DNA from: Pontibacillus sp. HMF3514
GTDB lineage: Bacteria > Bacillota > Bacilli > Bacillales > BH030062
Direction of reading: 5' to 3'
NCBI RefSeq assembly: GCF_009858175.1
Contig: NZ_CP047393.1
Location: 2,852,001 to 2,916,000 of the forward strand
Length of the DNA: 64,000 nt
Shown here: piece after piece, positions 18,386-26,385 of the stretch
Layout: each line of letters opens with the position of its first letter
Numbering within the stretch: position 1 is the stretch's first letter
The notes under the pieces: model-generated
Seen by the model: the letters and a program-made list of their open reading frames with translations, nothing else
Database searches by the model: none
What the model was told of the DNA's origin: nothing
Program-made: the position numbers and the translations under genes

Positions 18386-19316
18386 ATGATCTTCTATTTT
18401 GTCCATGGACAGGAACTGGAATGCTCACCTGTTTAATTCGTTCAATGATTCTCCCTGCTTTCAATTCCTCTACATCGCCTCGATTATTGGTCATCAAGTG
18501 TTTCTCCAAGTCTTTTAGCGTATAGTTCGAAGTAAAGAATACAGGAAGGCGTTCCATCATTCTATATTGTAAGATAGATCCTAACACCTCATCTCGGAAC
18601 CATGATGACATGGATTCAGCACCGATATCATCTAGCATAAGGACAGGTGTTGTTTTAAACTGTTCAATTTTCTTGTTCAAGGAATTATCCTGCAAGGAAG
18701 ATTTCATTTCCCGAACAAACTCAGGCATATATATAACTAATGAAGACACGCCTTCATTGGCTAAGTCATTCGCAACAGCTCCAAGAAAGAATGTCTTCCC
18801 TACCCCAAATGGACCATGGAAATAAAGACCCTTTTCAGCTTCTTTCGTTCCCCACTTTTCTACATAGTTATTCGCATAACCAATGGCTTTCAATCGCTGA
18901 TCATCATCCATATCAACTTCTTCAAAAGTTGCTTCTAACACTTCTCTTGGCATATATAAACTACTAATAAACGATCGTTTTTTGGATTGCGCCTCTACCT
19001 GAGCTTTACGAGGACACATTTCATACGTAATCCGTACATCACGATTTGCAACATGGATTAGGGGGCTATAGCCTGGAACAAGGTTTTTACATTCAGCTAA
19101 TGCCGGACAATCCTGACAACGTTTCGATTGGGATTGATATTCATATAATTTCATTAGATGCTTACTTATATCTTGATCCGTTAATTGGGGGTTCTGTTTT
19201 AATATTTGTTGAATTTCAGGATCTTTTAAAATTGCCTGCTTCATGGACTGGTAATGTTCCTGAAAGTTTTTACTTTCCCTCATCCATTTTTTCAATGCGG
19301 TTTGTATAGGTTCCAT
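18384..19316 (-). CDS. dnaI: primosomal helicase loader DnaI
   Basis: 310-aa AAA+ loader that delivers the DnaC helicase to DNA with DnaB and DnaD. The N-terminal helicase-binding domain holds a zinc-binding cluster (CQDCPALAEC...C, about 82-115). Walker A is GPFGVGKTFF near 170 and Walker B is VLMLDDIGAES near 230, followed by sensor 1 VFFTSN. The start MEPIQ at 19316 matches B. subtilis DnaI, with AAGG nine bases upstream. The gene follows dnaB by 11 bases. Confidence 0.96.
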   Translation of the reverse strand: MEPIQTALKKWMRESKNFQEHYQSMKQAILKDPEIQQILKQNPQLTDQDISKHLMKLYEYQSQSKRCQDCPALAECKNLVPGYSPLIHVANRDVRITYEMCPRKAQVEAQSKKRSFISSLYMPREVLEATFEEVDMDDDQRLKAIGYANNYVEKWGTKEAEKGLYFHGPFGVGKTFFLGAVANDLANEGVSSLVIYMPEFVREMKSSLQDNSLNKKIEQFKTTPVLMLDDIGAESMSSWFRDEVLGSILQYRMMERLPVFFTSNYTLKDLEKHLMTNNRGDVEELKAGRIIERIKQVSIPVPVHGQNRRS

Positions 19317-19327
19317 GTTCTTCATCC

Positions 19328-20782
19328 TTACAATTCATTATTCCGTGTACGCTTTTTAGACCTATTCTTGATAGCCTTAAGAATATCCTCTTTTTCCTTC
19401 TGGATTTCCTCAGGAGATTTTTCTTGGTCCTTTTCCTCAGTAGGATTGCTTTGACTCTTTTTCTCTTCCTCAGCTTTTTGTTCTTTAAACCAATCAGGTA
19501 ATACTTCTTGCTTTTGAGGCTTTCGGTATCCAGACTTTTTCTTTGTAGCCCACTGCTGATATTTTTTGTTCTCTTTTTTGGCAACATCCATTGCCTGACT
19601 TACTGTTTTAATTTGAAGTCGAGCCCAGTGGCCTGCGATGGTTTCCATATAAGGCTTTGATAACTTCATATCTGTTTTTAATAAAACATAGTAAATCAAG
19701 ACGTTCATCACACCAGGGCTAAGACCTTGTTGTGTCATAATGTCTCTGATCATTTTAATATCTTTTTCTGGCGGTTCTGCTCCTTCAGACAAATCACTTA
19801 ACAATTCCCTAGGTGATATTTGCTGTAACTGTTGAATAAGTGCTTCTTCTTTATTGGATGCTTTATTCGATTCAGACTGATTCGTTTGGTCAGAAACAGA
19901 AAGTCGTTCTCGTTGGTCTGTCACATTCTTATTTTCATTACTCTTAGAAGGTGATGGCTTGTTCTGATAAAGGTCGTGACACGCTTCTTTTAATTCAGAT
20001 AAGATTAATTCATTTTGATCGTTCATAGACCACAAAATCGCTTTTTCTAACTCATATGTGGCTAAATTATATAAAAGGGATAATTGCGTAATAACCTTAC
20101 GATGCTTTTGCGACAAGATTTCTTGTGCAGGTAGCATACGCTCTTGCAAAGATTTATATAGCCATTCGTAATCAACGACCTCTTCTTGTACGTTTACACC
20201 TTGCGCTCCAGTCGAGACAACATTTTCTTCATCATGGCGATGAAGACCATCAGGCGGTTTCTCTGATGTTAAGTGATGCATAGAAAAAACCTGTTCAAAT
20301 GATGAAGTTACCTCTTTCGCATCTTTATCAATTTTAGTAGCCATGTAAAAGGCGTTTCTCAAACGGTCATACTTTTCTTGACCTAGATGGTGATACAATA
20401 ACAAAGAAAGCATATCATCTTCAAAAAATTCATTTGGTGTAAAAGGCTTAAGAAGCACATAAGAATATACAGTTTGCCCCTGCTCATATAAGGCAAACGT
20501 TCGCATCAAGCCTATTGCCTCTAGCTTCTTCCTAGCATCATAAATATCATCTAATGGCATATGAAGATAATTCATTAACAGATGATGGGTTCTAATACGA
20601 TCACCTGGTTGTTGTAAGTCATATTCAGAAAGAAGCGTTTGATACAGGCTCACAGCTGAAACACCTATGATAGGCTGATATAAATGAGACAAAGCTTTTG
20701 AAACATCCATCGGCATACTTTGAGGTACGTTTAATGTAAACCCATCAACAGGTAACAGCTTCCCAATATTCGCTTCCTCCAT
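19328..20782 (-). CDS. dnaB: replication initiation/membrane attachment protein DnaB
   Basis: 484-aa Firmicute DnaB, which with DnaD and DnaI loads the replicative helicase at oriC and restart sites. It carries the DnaB/DnaD-type DDBH domains: an N-terminal winged-helix part (LYQPIIGVSAVSLYQTLLSEY, near 30) and a C-terminal domain around 340-420 ending in SQAMDVAKKENKKYQQW. The Ser/Lys-rich linker and long charged tail are typical. The start at 20782 is eight bases after AAGGAGG. Confidence 0.93.
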   Translation of the reverse strand: MEEANIGKLLPVDGFTLNVPQSMPMDVSKALSHLYQPIIGVSAVSLYQTLLSEYDLQQPGDRIRTHHLLMNYLHMPLDDIYDARKKLEAIGLMRTFALYEQGQTVYSYVLLKPFTPNEFFEDDMLSLLLYHHLGQEKYDRLRNAFYMATKIDKDAKEVTSSFEQVFSMHHLTSEKPPDGLHRHDEENVVSTGAQGVNVQEEVVDYEWLYKSLQERMLPAQEILSQKHRKVITQLSLLYNLATYELEKAILWSMNDQNELILSELKEACHDLYQNKPSPSKSNENKNVTDQRERLSVSDQTNQSESNKASNKEEALIQQLQQISPRELLSDLSEGAEPPEKDIKMIRDIMTQQGLSPGVMNVLIYYVLLKTDMKLSKPYMETIAGHWARLQIKTVSQAMDVAKKENKKYQQWATKKKSGYRKPQKQEVLPDWFKEQKAEEEKKSQSNPTEEKDQEKSPEEIQKEKEDILKAIKNRSKKRTRNNEL

Positions 20783-20828
20783 GATGTCTTCCTCCTTACA
20801 ATTGCGTTTCATGGTGACTTAGGACCTG

Positions 20829-20857
20829 TAAAAAAGAAAAGAGCCAAGCGCGGCTCT
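20829..20857 (-). terminator. hairpin between nrdR and dnaB
   Basis: AGAGCC/GGCTCT stem followed on the minus strand by TTTTCTTTTTT. It may attenuate transcription from nrdR into dnaB-dnaI. Confidence 0.7.
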
Positions 20858-20867
20858 AAAAGCTCAT

Positions 20868-21329
20868 TTATTCAGGTTCTTGTTTTATCAAATCTTTTAA
20901 TTCGTCTAAGAATACATTAATATCTTTAAACTGTCTATATACAGATGCAAAGCGGACATAGGCTACCTCGTCCACCTCAGCTAGTCGATCCATAACCATT
21001 GCACCAATGTCATTACTTTGAACTTCGGAGTCTCCACGGTTTCGCAATTCACGCTCAATACTCGTTGCAATTGTCTCAAGTTGTTCCACTGATACTGGTC
21101 GCTTTTCACATGCTCGGATGAGTCCTCGCATAAGCTTCTCACGTGAAAATTCCTCACGCGTCCCCTCTTTTTTCACAACGATTAATGGTACTTCTTCTAT
21201 TCGCTCAAATGTCGTAAAACGAAAATTACAGTCTTCACATTCTCTTCTACGACGAATCGATTTTCCTTCTTCAACTGGTCTTGAATCTAATACTTTGGTG
21301 CTTTTGTAGCCACAATTTGGGCATTTCAC
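20868..21329 (-). CDS. nrdR: transcriptional repressor NrdR
   Basis: 153-aa repressor of ribonucleotide reductase genes. The N-terminal zinc ribbon (CPNC near 3, CEDC near 31) is followed by the ATP-cone ([20 protein letters not shown], from about 50), which senses ATP/dATP. The start is GTG with GGAG ten bases upstream. It is first in an nrdR-dnaB-dnaI order, as in B. subtilis ytcG. No NrdR box was recognised in this window. Confidence 0.97.
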   Translation of the reverse strand: MKCPNCGYKSTKVLDSRPVEEGKSIRRRRECEDCNFRFTTFERIEEVPLIVVKKEGTREEFSREKLMRGLIRACEKRPVSVEQLETIATSIERELRNRGDSEVQSNDIGAMVMDRLAEVDEVAYVRFASVYRQFKDINVFLDELKDLIKQEPE

Positions 21330-21357
21330 TTACATCAACTCCAGTATTGATTTCTAC

Positions 21358-21765
21358 CTATACTTCCATTTTCTGAGCCATTGAGGTTTCAAGAAATGGG
21401 AGTTCTTTTTTTAGAGATTCGTATTGGATCTGTATTAATTTATGACTATATCCGAAATCAAACGGAAGAGGTGTTTCTGTGGTTACGGAAAAATCAATTG
21501 CTGTACGATATGGCTTGACCATAATAACACTAATAACCATAAAGGCTTTTCGACTGCCTTTAACTCCAACACTTACTTCACCGTGTTCCTCTGATTTTGC
21601 AATGATGTCATATTTGGATGCATTCTCGTACATTTTTTCTATGGCACGAAATGCTTTATCTTTAGTCGTTTTAAAATAGTGAGTACGTAACTCATTATTC
21701 CAATGCTGTTCACTTGTTTCAGCATGATTTGTTAAATGCTTTTTAAACCATTGTTTAATACTCAT
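21358..21765 (-). CDS. conserved hypothetical cytosolic protein
   Basis: 135-aa soluble protein with no membrane segment or signal peptide. It begins MSIKQWFKKHLTNHAETSEQ and has a central KYDIIAKSEEHGEVSVGVKG beta-rich stretch. I do not recognise the family. The start ATG follows an AGGTGT sequence. It lies 28 bases upstream of nrdR on the same strand and may share its transcript. SE4 lies upstream. Confidence 0.7.
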   Translation of the reverse strand: MSIKQWFKKHLTNHAETSEQHWNNELRTHYFKTTKDKAFRAIEKMYENASKYDIIAKSEEHGEVSVGVKGSRKAFMVISVIMVKPYRTAIDFSVTTETPLPFDFGYSHKLIQIQYESLKKELPFLETSMAQKMEV

Positions 21766-21867
21766 CGATCATTACACCTCTTATTTATTATATCAAAAAT
21801 TTTCAAAGGATAAATACGTCATCGCGTTATTTATCGATTTCTTTTTTACCAAAAGATGTTTGTACCG

Positions 21868-22312
21868 TTAAATGGCAGTTATCTTGAATAAGCATTTTAG
21901 TGAGTGGGAGGGTCCGTTGCGTTAAAAAGAGGAAGGGGTCAGCTCTAATTAGCTGAATTTCCTTATTGCTTTAAAAGTGTTCTATGAATCTCATAGATAA
22001 CGTGAACAAGCTTTATATCAGGTGTTTGAGTCATCTTCTGTTTCATTATAGTAAAGCTTAACACAGGAATCAGAAACACGTATTATGCTGCGGTTCCGTT
22101 AATCTCCATATGGCTAAGGTGGGCTGGGAAACGGGCTGACTCCTCCGGATTAACGGTCGAGCGAGACCCCGTAGGGAACGTAGTGACTGAGGAGGCTCGA
22201 TCGTTCGTCCGGGGAAAGCAGCCCGTTTCCCAGCCCACCGCACTCCATATAAGCAACGGAAGCATACTCATCTTATCTCGAAAACAAGTCTTCCAGATAA
22301 GGGGGCTTAAAA
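21868..22312. repeat. modular palindromic element SE4 (inverted, A palindrome lost)
   Basis: About 445 bases between the hypothetical gene and speD. Read in reverse it has the order of SE3. The right-end module (TTAAATGGCAGTTATCTTGAATAAG, in part, from 21868) is followed by GGTCCGTTGCG at 21911. The expected A palindrome is missing: AAGGGGTC joins directly to the AGCTCTAATTAG spacer shared with SE3. Palindrome B follows at 22090-22263, its right tip decayed to AACGGAAGC. The inverted left-end module ends the element (CTTATCTCGAAAACAAGTC...GGAATAAG). Confidence 0.82.
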
Positions 22313-22334
22313 GGAATAAGATACATTTACATAT

Positions 22335-22366
22335 TAAAAAGGGATGCACGAATTGTGCATCCCTTA
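22335..22366 (-). terminator. speD terminator
   Basis: AAGGGATGCAC/GTGCATCCCTT with a five-base loop and minus-strand T-run, 16 bases after the speD stop. Confidence 0.9.
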
Positions 22367-22381
22367 TATAGTAGGATTATT

Positions 22382-22759
22382 TTATAGAACGTTGAATTTT
22401 TGTACTGATACTGGTCCCATTCCGCGTGGGACTTCTACAGATTCTTGTGTTGCAGCTTCTAATGCGTCTGCGATATATTGTGCAGCAACATTTGGATCTA
22501 TACGATCGCCGCATGTGTATACATCAATACTCGCATATCCATGCTCTGGAAAGCTATGAATCGTTAAATGTGATTCTGAAATTATGACAACTCCACTTAC
22601 GCCATGTGGTGCAAATTTATGAAAAGCTACTTCACGGACTTCGGCACCAGCTTTAAGTGCAGCATCCACAAAGATTTGCTCAATCATTGCCATATCGTTC
22701 AGTGTTTCTGTGTTACAATCCCAAAGTTCTGAAATTACATGTCTACCCATCGTATCCAT
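22382..22759 (-). CDS. speD: S-adenosylmethionine decarboxylase proenzyme
   Basis: 125-aa pyruvoyl enzyme making decarboxylated SAM, the aminopropyl donor for spermidine. The self-cleavage site is Glu62-Ser63 in [16 protein letters not shown]; Ser63 becomes the pyruvoyl group. His68 and the Cys in VYTCGD are the processing and catalytic partners. AGGGGG lies seven bases before the ATG. It is adjacent to gapB, as in B. subtilis. A separate membrane-type aminopropyltransferase homologue lies at 61.8-63.3 kb. Confidence 0.97.
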   Translation of the reverse strand: MDTMGRHVISELWDCNTETLNDMAMIEQIFVDAALKAGAEVREVAFHKFAPHGVSGVVIISESHLTIHSFPEHGYASIDVYTCGDRIDPNVAAQYIADALEAATQESVEVPRGMGPVSVQKFNVL

Positions 22760-22828
22760 TGGGAATCCCCCTTCAAGACAAACAAAAGTTACTTCTTAAC
22801 ATCCGCTCATGTACTGCCACGGGGGAAA

Positions 22829-22850
22829 GTTAGTCCTAAGAGGTCCTAAC
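22829..22850 (-). promoter_or_regulatory. hairpin in the speD leader
   Basis: GTTAG...CCTaagAGG...CTAAC forms a compact hairpin about 70 bases upstream of the speD start, inside a roughly 130-base untranslated leader. Its role is unknown. Confidence 0.4.
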
Positions 22851-22897
22851 CCTTTAAGCAGTCATATTTCCTTCAGTTTTTCAGAAGCTCAAAAGTT

Positions 22898-22926
22898 AGT
22901 ATAAACGCTTCCTAACCTTTTTGCAA
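22898..22926 (-). promoter_or_regulatory. speD promoter
   Basis: -35 TTGCAA (22921-22926) and -10 TATACT (22898-22903) with a 17-base spacer. It implies that speD can be transcribed apart from gapB. Confidence 0.7.
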
Positions 22927-23015
22927 TATACAAATGGAAATATTTTTCGGATATATATGGTAATGTGTGCTAGACACAAATTCCCCTTTTGATCACGATT
23001 TTTGTAGGAAATACC

Positions 23016-24047
23016 TTATGATACTCGGGCTTCTTGTTGATTTGCTAACTTTTCACCTACAAATTTAACTAAATCTACTACACGTTTTGAGTAACCCCAC
23101 TCATTATCATACCAGGCTAGTACCTTTACTTTACGATCATCTATAACCATTGTTGATAAACCATCGATAATAGAGGAATATTCCGTAGTCGTATAATCAA
23201 CGGAAACAAGTGGTTCTTCAGAGTATGACAAAATTCCATCCAAACTATTTTTTGATGCATGCTTAAATGCATTATTTATTTGATCGGTCGTAACATCTTT
23301 CTTAAGGTCAATAACAAGGTCTACCAAAGAAACATTTGGTGTTGGAACGCGTAAGGCCATTCCATGCATTTTCCCATCTAATTGAGGCATTACTTGCCCA
23401 AGGGCTTTAGCTGCACCTGTGGAAGTTGGAATAATAGATTGTGTACAACCACGTGCACGACGTAAGTCTTTATGTGGATTATCTAAGTTTTTCTGATCAT
23501 TTGTAAAAGCATGAACAGTCGTCATTAATCCATTTTCAATTCCAAACTCATCATCAAGAACCTTTACTACAGGAGCCAAGCAATTCGTTGTACATGAAGC
23601 ATTTGATACGACATCATGTTTCTCATGATTGTAAACGCTCTCATTTACGCCCATAACAATTGTGGCATCAACTTCTTTACCAGGCGCTGTGATTACAACC
23701 TTTTTAGCTCCAGCTTCGATATGGCCACCTGCTGATTCTTTTGTTTTAAACTTTCCTGTTGCTTCAATTACTATATCAACTCCAAGCTTATCCCATGGAA
23801 GCTCTTTGGGATCACGAGAAGATACGATATCAATCTTTTTACCATCAACTTCCAACCCATTATCAAGCGCTTTCACATCTCCTTGAAAACGACCATGAAC
23901 ACTGTCATATGTTAATAAATGAGCTAGGGTTTCAGGTTCATAGCTTGCATTGATTGCTACTACCTCAAGATCTTTATCTTTAACCGCCTGGCGGAAGACC
24001 ATGCGTCCAATTCGTCCAAATCCATTAATTGCAACACGTGCTGTCAT
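23016..24047 (-). CDS. gapB: glyceraldehyde-3-phosphate dehydrogenase, gluconeogenic GapB type
   Basis: 343-aa GAPDH. The N-terminal Rossmann motif is INGFGRIGRMVFR, and the catalytic Cys lies in NASCTTNCLAP near 153. TTVHAFTNDQKNLDNPHKDLRRARG is GapB-like rather than glycolytic GapA. GapB uses NADP and runs in the gluconeogenic direction in B. subtilis. The start at 24047 is eight bases after GAGGGG. The position next to speD and the two CcpN-type sites upstream support the GapB assignment. Confidence 0.95.
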   Translation of the reverse strand: MTARVAINGFGRIGRMVFRQAVKDKDLEVVAINASYEPETLAHLLTYDSVHGRFQGDVKALDNGLEVDGKKIDIVSSRDPKELPWDKLGVDIVIEATGKFKTKESAGGHIEAGAKKVVITAPGKEVDATIVMGVNESVYNHEKHDVVSNASCTTNCLAPVVKVLDDEFGIENGLMTTVHAFTNDQKNLDNPHKDLRRARGCTQSIIPTSTGAAKALGQVMPQLDGKMHGMALRVPTPNVSLVDLVIDLKKDVTTDQINNAFKHASKNSLDGILSYSEEPLVSVDYTTTEYSSIIDGLSTMVIDDRKVKVLAWYDNEWGYSKRVVDLVKFVGEKLANQQEARVS

Positions 24048-24066
24048 GTCACATACCCCTCTCAAA

Positions 24067-24077
24067 TATGATATACT
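24067..24077 (+). promoter_or_regulatory. CcpN-type operator, downstream site
   Basis: TATGATATACT on the plus strand is an exact match to the CcpN motif TRTGHYATAYW. It lies between the probable gapB start point and ribosome site. Confidence 0.65.
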
Positions 24078-24100
24078 TTTCCCTTCCCTTTTGCATGATT

Positions 24101-24111
24101 AGTATAACACA
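24101..24111 (-). promoter_or_regulatory. CcpN-type operator overlapping the gapB -10
   Basis: TGTGTTATACT on the minus strand exactly matches TRTGHYATAYW and includes the TATACT -10 (24101-24106) of gapB. The -35 is weak (TTCCAA-like). CcpN represses gapB and pckA in glycolytic growth in B. subtilis. Confidence 0.7.
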
Positions 24112-24169
24112 TTTAATTACACTTGGAATCCATAATTTAAAAAATTTTAAATAAATGGGTATTCACCCA

Positions 24170-24206
24170 ATAAAAAACCTACCACTATAAATTATAGTAG
24201 TAGGTC
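24170..24206 (-). terminator. coaE terminator
   Basis: ACCTACCACTATA/TATAGTAGTAGGT stem with minus-strand T-run, directly after the coaE stop. Confidence 0.85.
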
Positions 24207-24211
24207 CCTTA

Positions 24212-24811
24212 TTAAATAACTTCCCATTTTCTTAATATCGTATCCAATTGGTCATATGATTGTTGTTTCGTCCCATTATTAGATATGACTGCATCAGCTT
24301 TCTCCGCCTTTTTAGAAACAGGCATTTGAGAATTAATTCGACTCTTAGCCTCATCCTCTGTACTTTCATCACGTTCCATTAAACGTTTTAGTTGAATTTC
24401 TTCATCAACATACACAACGAGGATTTTATCTACAAAATGTGTCAGTTCACTCTCAAATAAAAGCGGAATATCAAGTACAACAGCCTTTGCATTTTGCCTA
24501 ACGTAATCATCACGTTCTTCGAGCATTTTCTCCCTAACAGCTGGGTGAACGATGCCATTCAAGGCTTTTCGCTTCTCTTCGTCTTTAAAAACGATTGCGC
24601 CTAAAGCTTTTCGATCAATGGATTCATCCTCACGTAATATGTCACGACCAAATGTTTCTACAATTTGATTGTATGCTTTTTCGCCAGGCTCGACAACTTT
24701 TCTAGAAATCTTATCTGCATCAATTACAGGAATGTCATAATCATCAAACATTAAAGATACCGTACTTTTTCCAGTAGCGATGCTTCCTGTAAGTCCGATT
24801 ACAACTGTCAT
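24212..24811 (-). CDS. coaE: dephospho-CoA kinase
   Basis: 199-aa P-loop kinase that makes CoA from dephospho-CoA and ATP in the last step of CoA synthesis. Walker A is GLTGSIATGKST (7-18), and PVIDADKISRKVVEPG and VVLDIPLLFE are family signatures. It is the last gene of a polA-mutM-ytaF-coaE run with short gaps, as in B. subtilis. Confidence 0.97.
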   Translation of the reverse strand: MTVVIGLTGSIATGKSTVSLMFDDYDIPVIDADKISRKVVEPGEKAYNQIVETFGRDILREDESIDRKALGAIVFKDEEKRKALNGIVHPAVREKMLEERDDYVRQNAKAVVLDIPLLFESELTHFVDKILVVYVDEEIQLKRLMERDESTEDEAKSRINSQMPVSKKAEKADAVISNNGTKQQSYDQLDTILRKWEVI

Positions 24812-24824
24812 TATAATTGCCCCT

Positions 24825-25463
24825 TTACGTCATTTTCATTACTCCGATTAAAATTAGAAGTACACCTGGCAAAAAGGAAAGGCGATGAAGCCATCCCCAG
24901 CAGGATAAAAGAAATCCACTTTTTAAACCGATCCAAAGGAAAGAACTGCTCATAAATGCAATAACACCTGCGGTTAACAACGGCTCAAACCCAAACATAG
25001 CTGCACCAACACCAGCCCCGAAGGCATCTAGGGATAACGCTAAGCCTAATAAAAGTGCCTCAATGCCATTGATGGTGCCAGATTTATCAATATCTGCCGT
25101 CATTGGCTTTCTTAATATTTGTATAACAATACCTAACGATTGAATCTCAAGTTTTAAAATATAAGGATCTTTAGGCTCAGTTGGTCCATGATTATCACTT
25201 TTAAAAAATTGATAGATAACCCATGCACCGATGGATATAAGAATCACCCCACCAAGAATTTCTGTGATATGAGGTGAAATAAACCATGAAATAGCTTTTC
25301 CTATCATCATGGAAATAAAGAAAGTTGTTGCGGAGATACAAGCAATGATGAGAATAGCTTTGAAAGGTAAGCCCATCTTTCGCATTCCGTAAGTAAAACC
25401 AACAGTAAAACTATCTAAGCTAACAGCGAAGGCCAGAATGATTAATGTCATGATCTCTTGCAT
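24825..25463 (-). CDS. ytaF: sporulation membrane protein YtaF
   Basis: 212-aa polytopic membrane protein (B. subtilis YtaF 211 aa) related to the MntP manganese exporter family, with duplicated SLDSF/SLDAF motifs (near residues 15 and 146). About six hydrophobic segments are visible. The start MQEIMTLI at 25463 has GGAG 11 bases upstream; an earlier ATG overlaps that ribosome site. The family is annotated as sporulation-associated; transport of a cation is an inference. Confidence 0.88.
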   Translation of the reverse strand: MQEIMTLIILAFAVSLDSFTVGFTYGMRKMGLPFKAILIIACISATTFFISMMIGKAISWFISPHITEILGGVILISIGAWVIYQFFKSDNHGPTEPKDPYILKLEIQSLGIVIQILRKPMTADIDKSGTINGIEALLLGLALSLDAFGAGVGAAMFGFEPLLTAGVIAFMSSSFLWIGLKSGFLLSCWGWLHRLSFLPGVLLILIGVMKMT

Positions 25464-25542
25464 GTAAACGAAAGCTCCTTCCCCCATATTCTACGTTAGT
25501 ATATGGGGGGAGCTTATAAGCTGTGCTATTGATTTAGTGTGA

Positions 25543-26367
25543 TTATTTCTGGCAATTAAGGCAAACGTGAGTACCTCGATTCCCTACCTTCATCTTACTT
25601 ATGACTGTGCCACAGTTGTGACAAGCTTCTTCCTCACGACCATACACATTGAGTTTTTGTTGGAACATTCCGATTTGTCCTTGACTATTCACATAGGATC
25701 GTATGGTTGTTCCTCCTTGTGTAACAGCCTCACCAAGGGTTTCGATAATCTCCTTGTGAAGGGACGTAATTTCTTCATCACGTAAATCAGAAGCTCTTCT
25801 CATAGGATGGATGGAAGACCTAAATAAAGCTTCATCCACATAAATGTTTCCTAACCCAGCCAATACGGTTTGATCTAAAAGAGCCGTCTTGATGTGCCGG
25901 TTTGTTTTATTTAGTTTTTCTTTTAGATAATCTACAGTGAATGCTTTTTCGAATGGTTCTGGACCTAAATGATCTAACGGAGGACAGCTAAATTCATCTC
26001 CGATAGGGAACACATGCATTGTCCCGAACTTCCGAACATCTTGATAACGTAGTTCTGTTCCATCTGTTAATTCAAATATGACATGTGTATGCTTTGTAAC
26101 AGGTTCTGTTTTTGGAAAAACGCCATATTTCCCTTCCATTCTAAGGTGAGAAATAAGCACATGATTATCGAGGTAAAATAATAAAAACTTTCCCCGGCGA
26201 TCAATTCGATGGATCGTCTGACCTTGAACAATTTGCTTAAATTGTTCTGTATCATCAGGATGTTGAATGATGTTTGGCCAGTGTATTGTAATGTTTTGAA
26301 TGGTTTTATTTATAACAAGTTGTTCGAGTGTTTTTTTGATTGTCTCGACTTCTGGTAGTTCTGGCAT
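25543..26367 (-). CDS. mutM: formamidopyrimidine-DNA glycosylase
   Basis: 274-aa Fpg/MutM, which removes 8-oxoguanine and nicks the DNA. The mature N-terminus PELPEVETI provides the catalytic proline and Glu. The H2TH domain contains LAGLGNIYVDEALF near 170. The C-terminal zinc finger has CHNC near 248 and CLNC near 269. It directly follows polA on the same strand. Confidence 0.97.
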   Translation of the reverse strand: MPELPEVETIKKTLEQLVINKTIQNITIHWPNIIQHPDDTEQFKQIVQGQTIHRIDRRGKFLLFYLDNHVLISHLRMEGKYGVFPKTEPVTKHTHVIFELTDGTELRYQDVRKFGTMHVFPIGDEFSCPPLDHLGPEPFEKAFTVDYLKEKLNKTNRHIKTALLDQTVLAGLGNIYVDEALFRSSIHPMRRASDLRDEEITSLHKEIIETLGEAVTQGGTTIRSYVNSQGQIGMFQQKLNVYGREEEACHNCGTVISKMKVGNRGTHVCLNCQK

Positions 26368-26385
26368 GGGTATTCAAACACTCCT

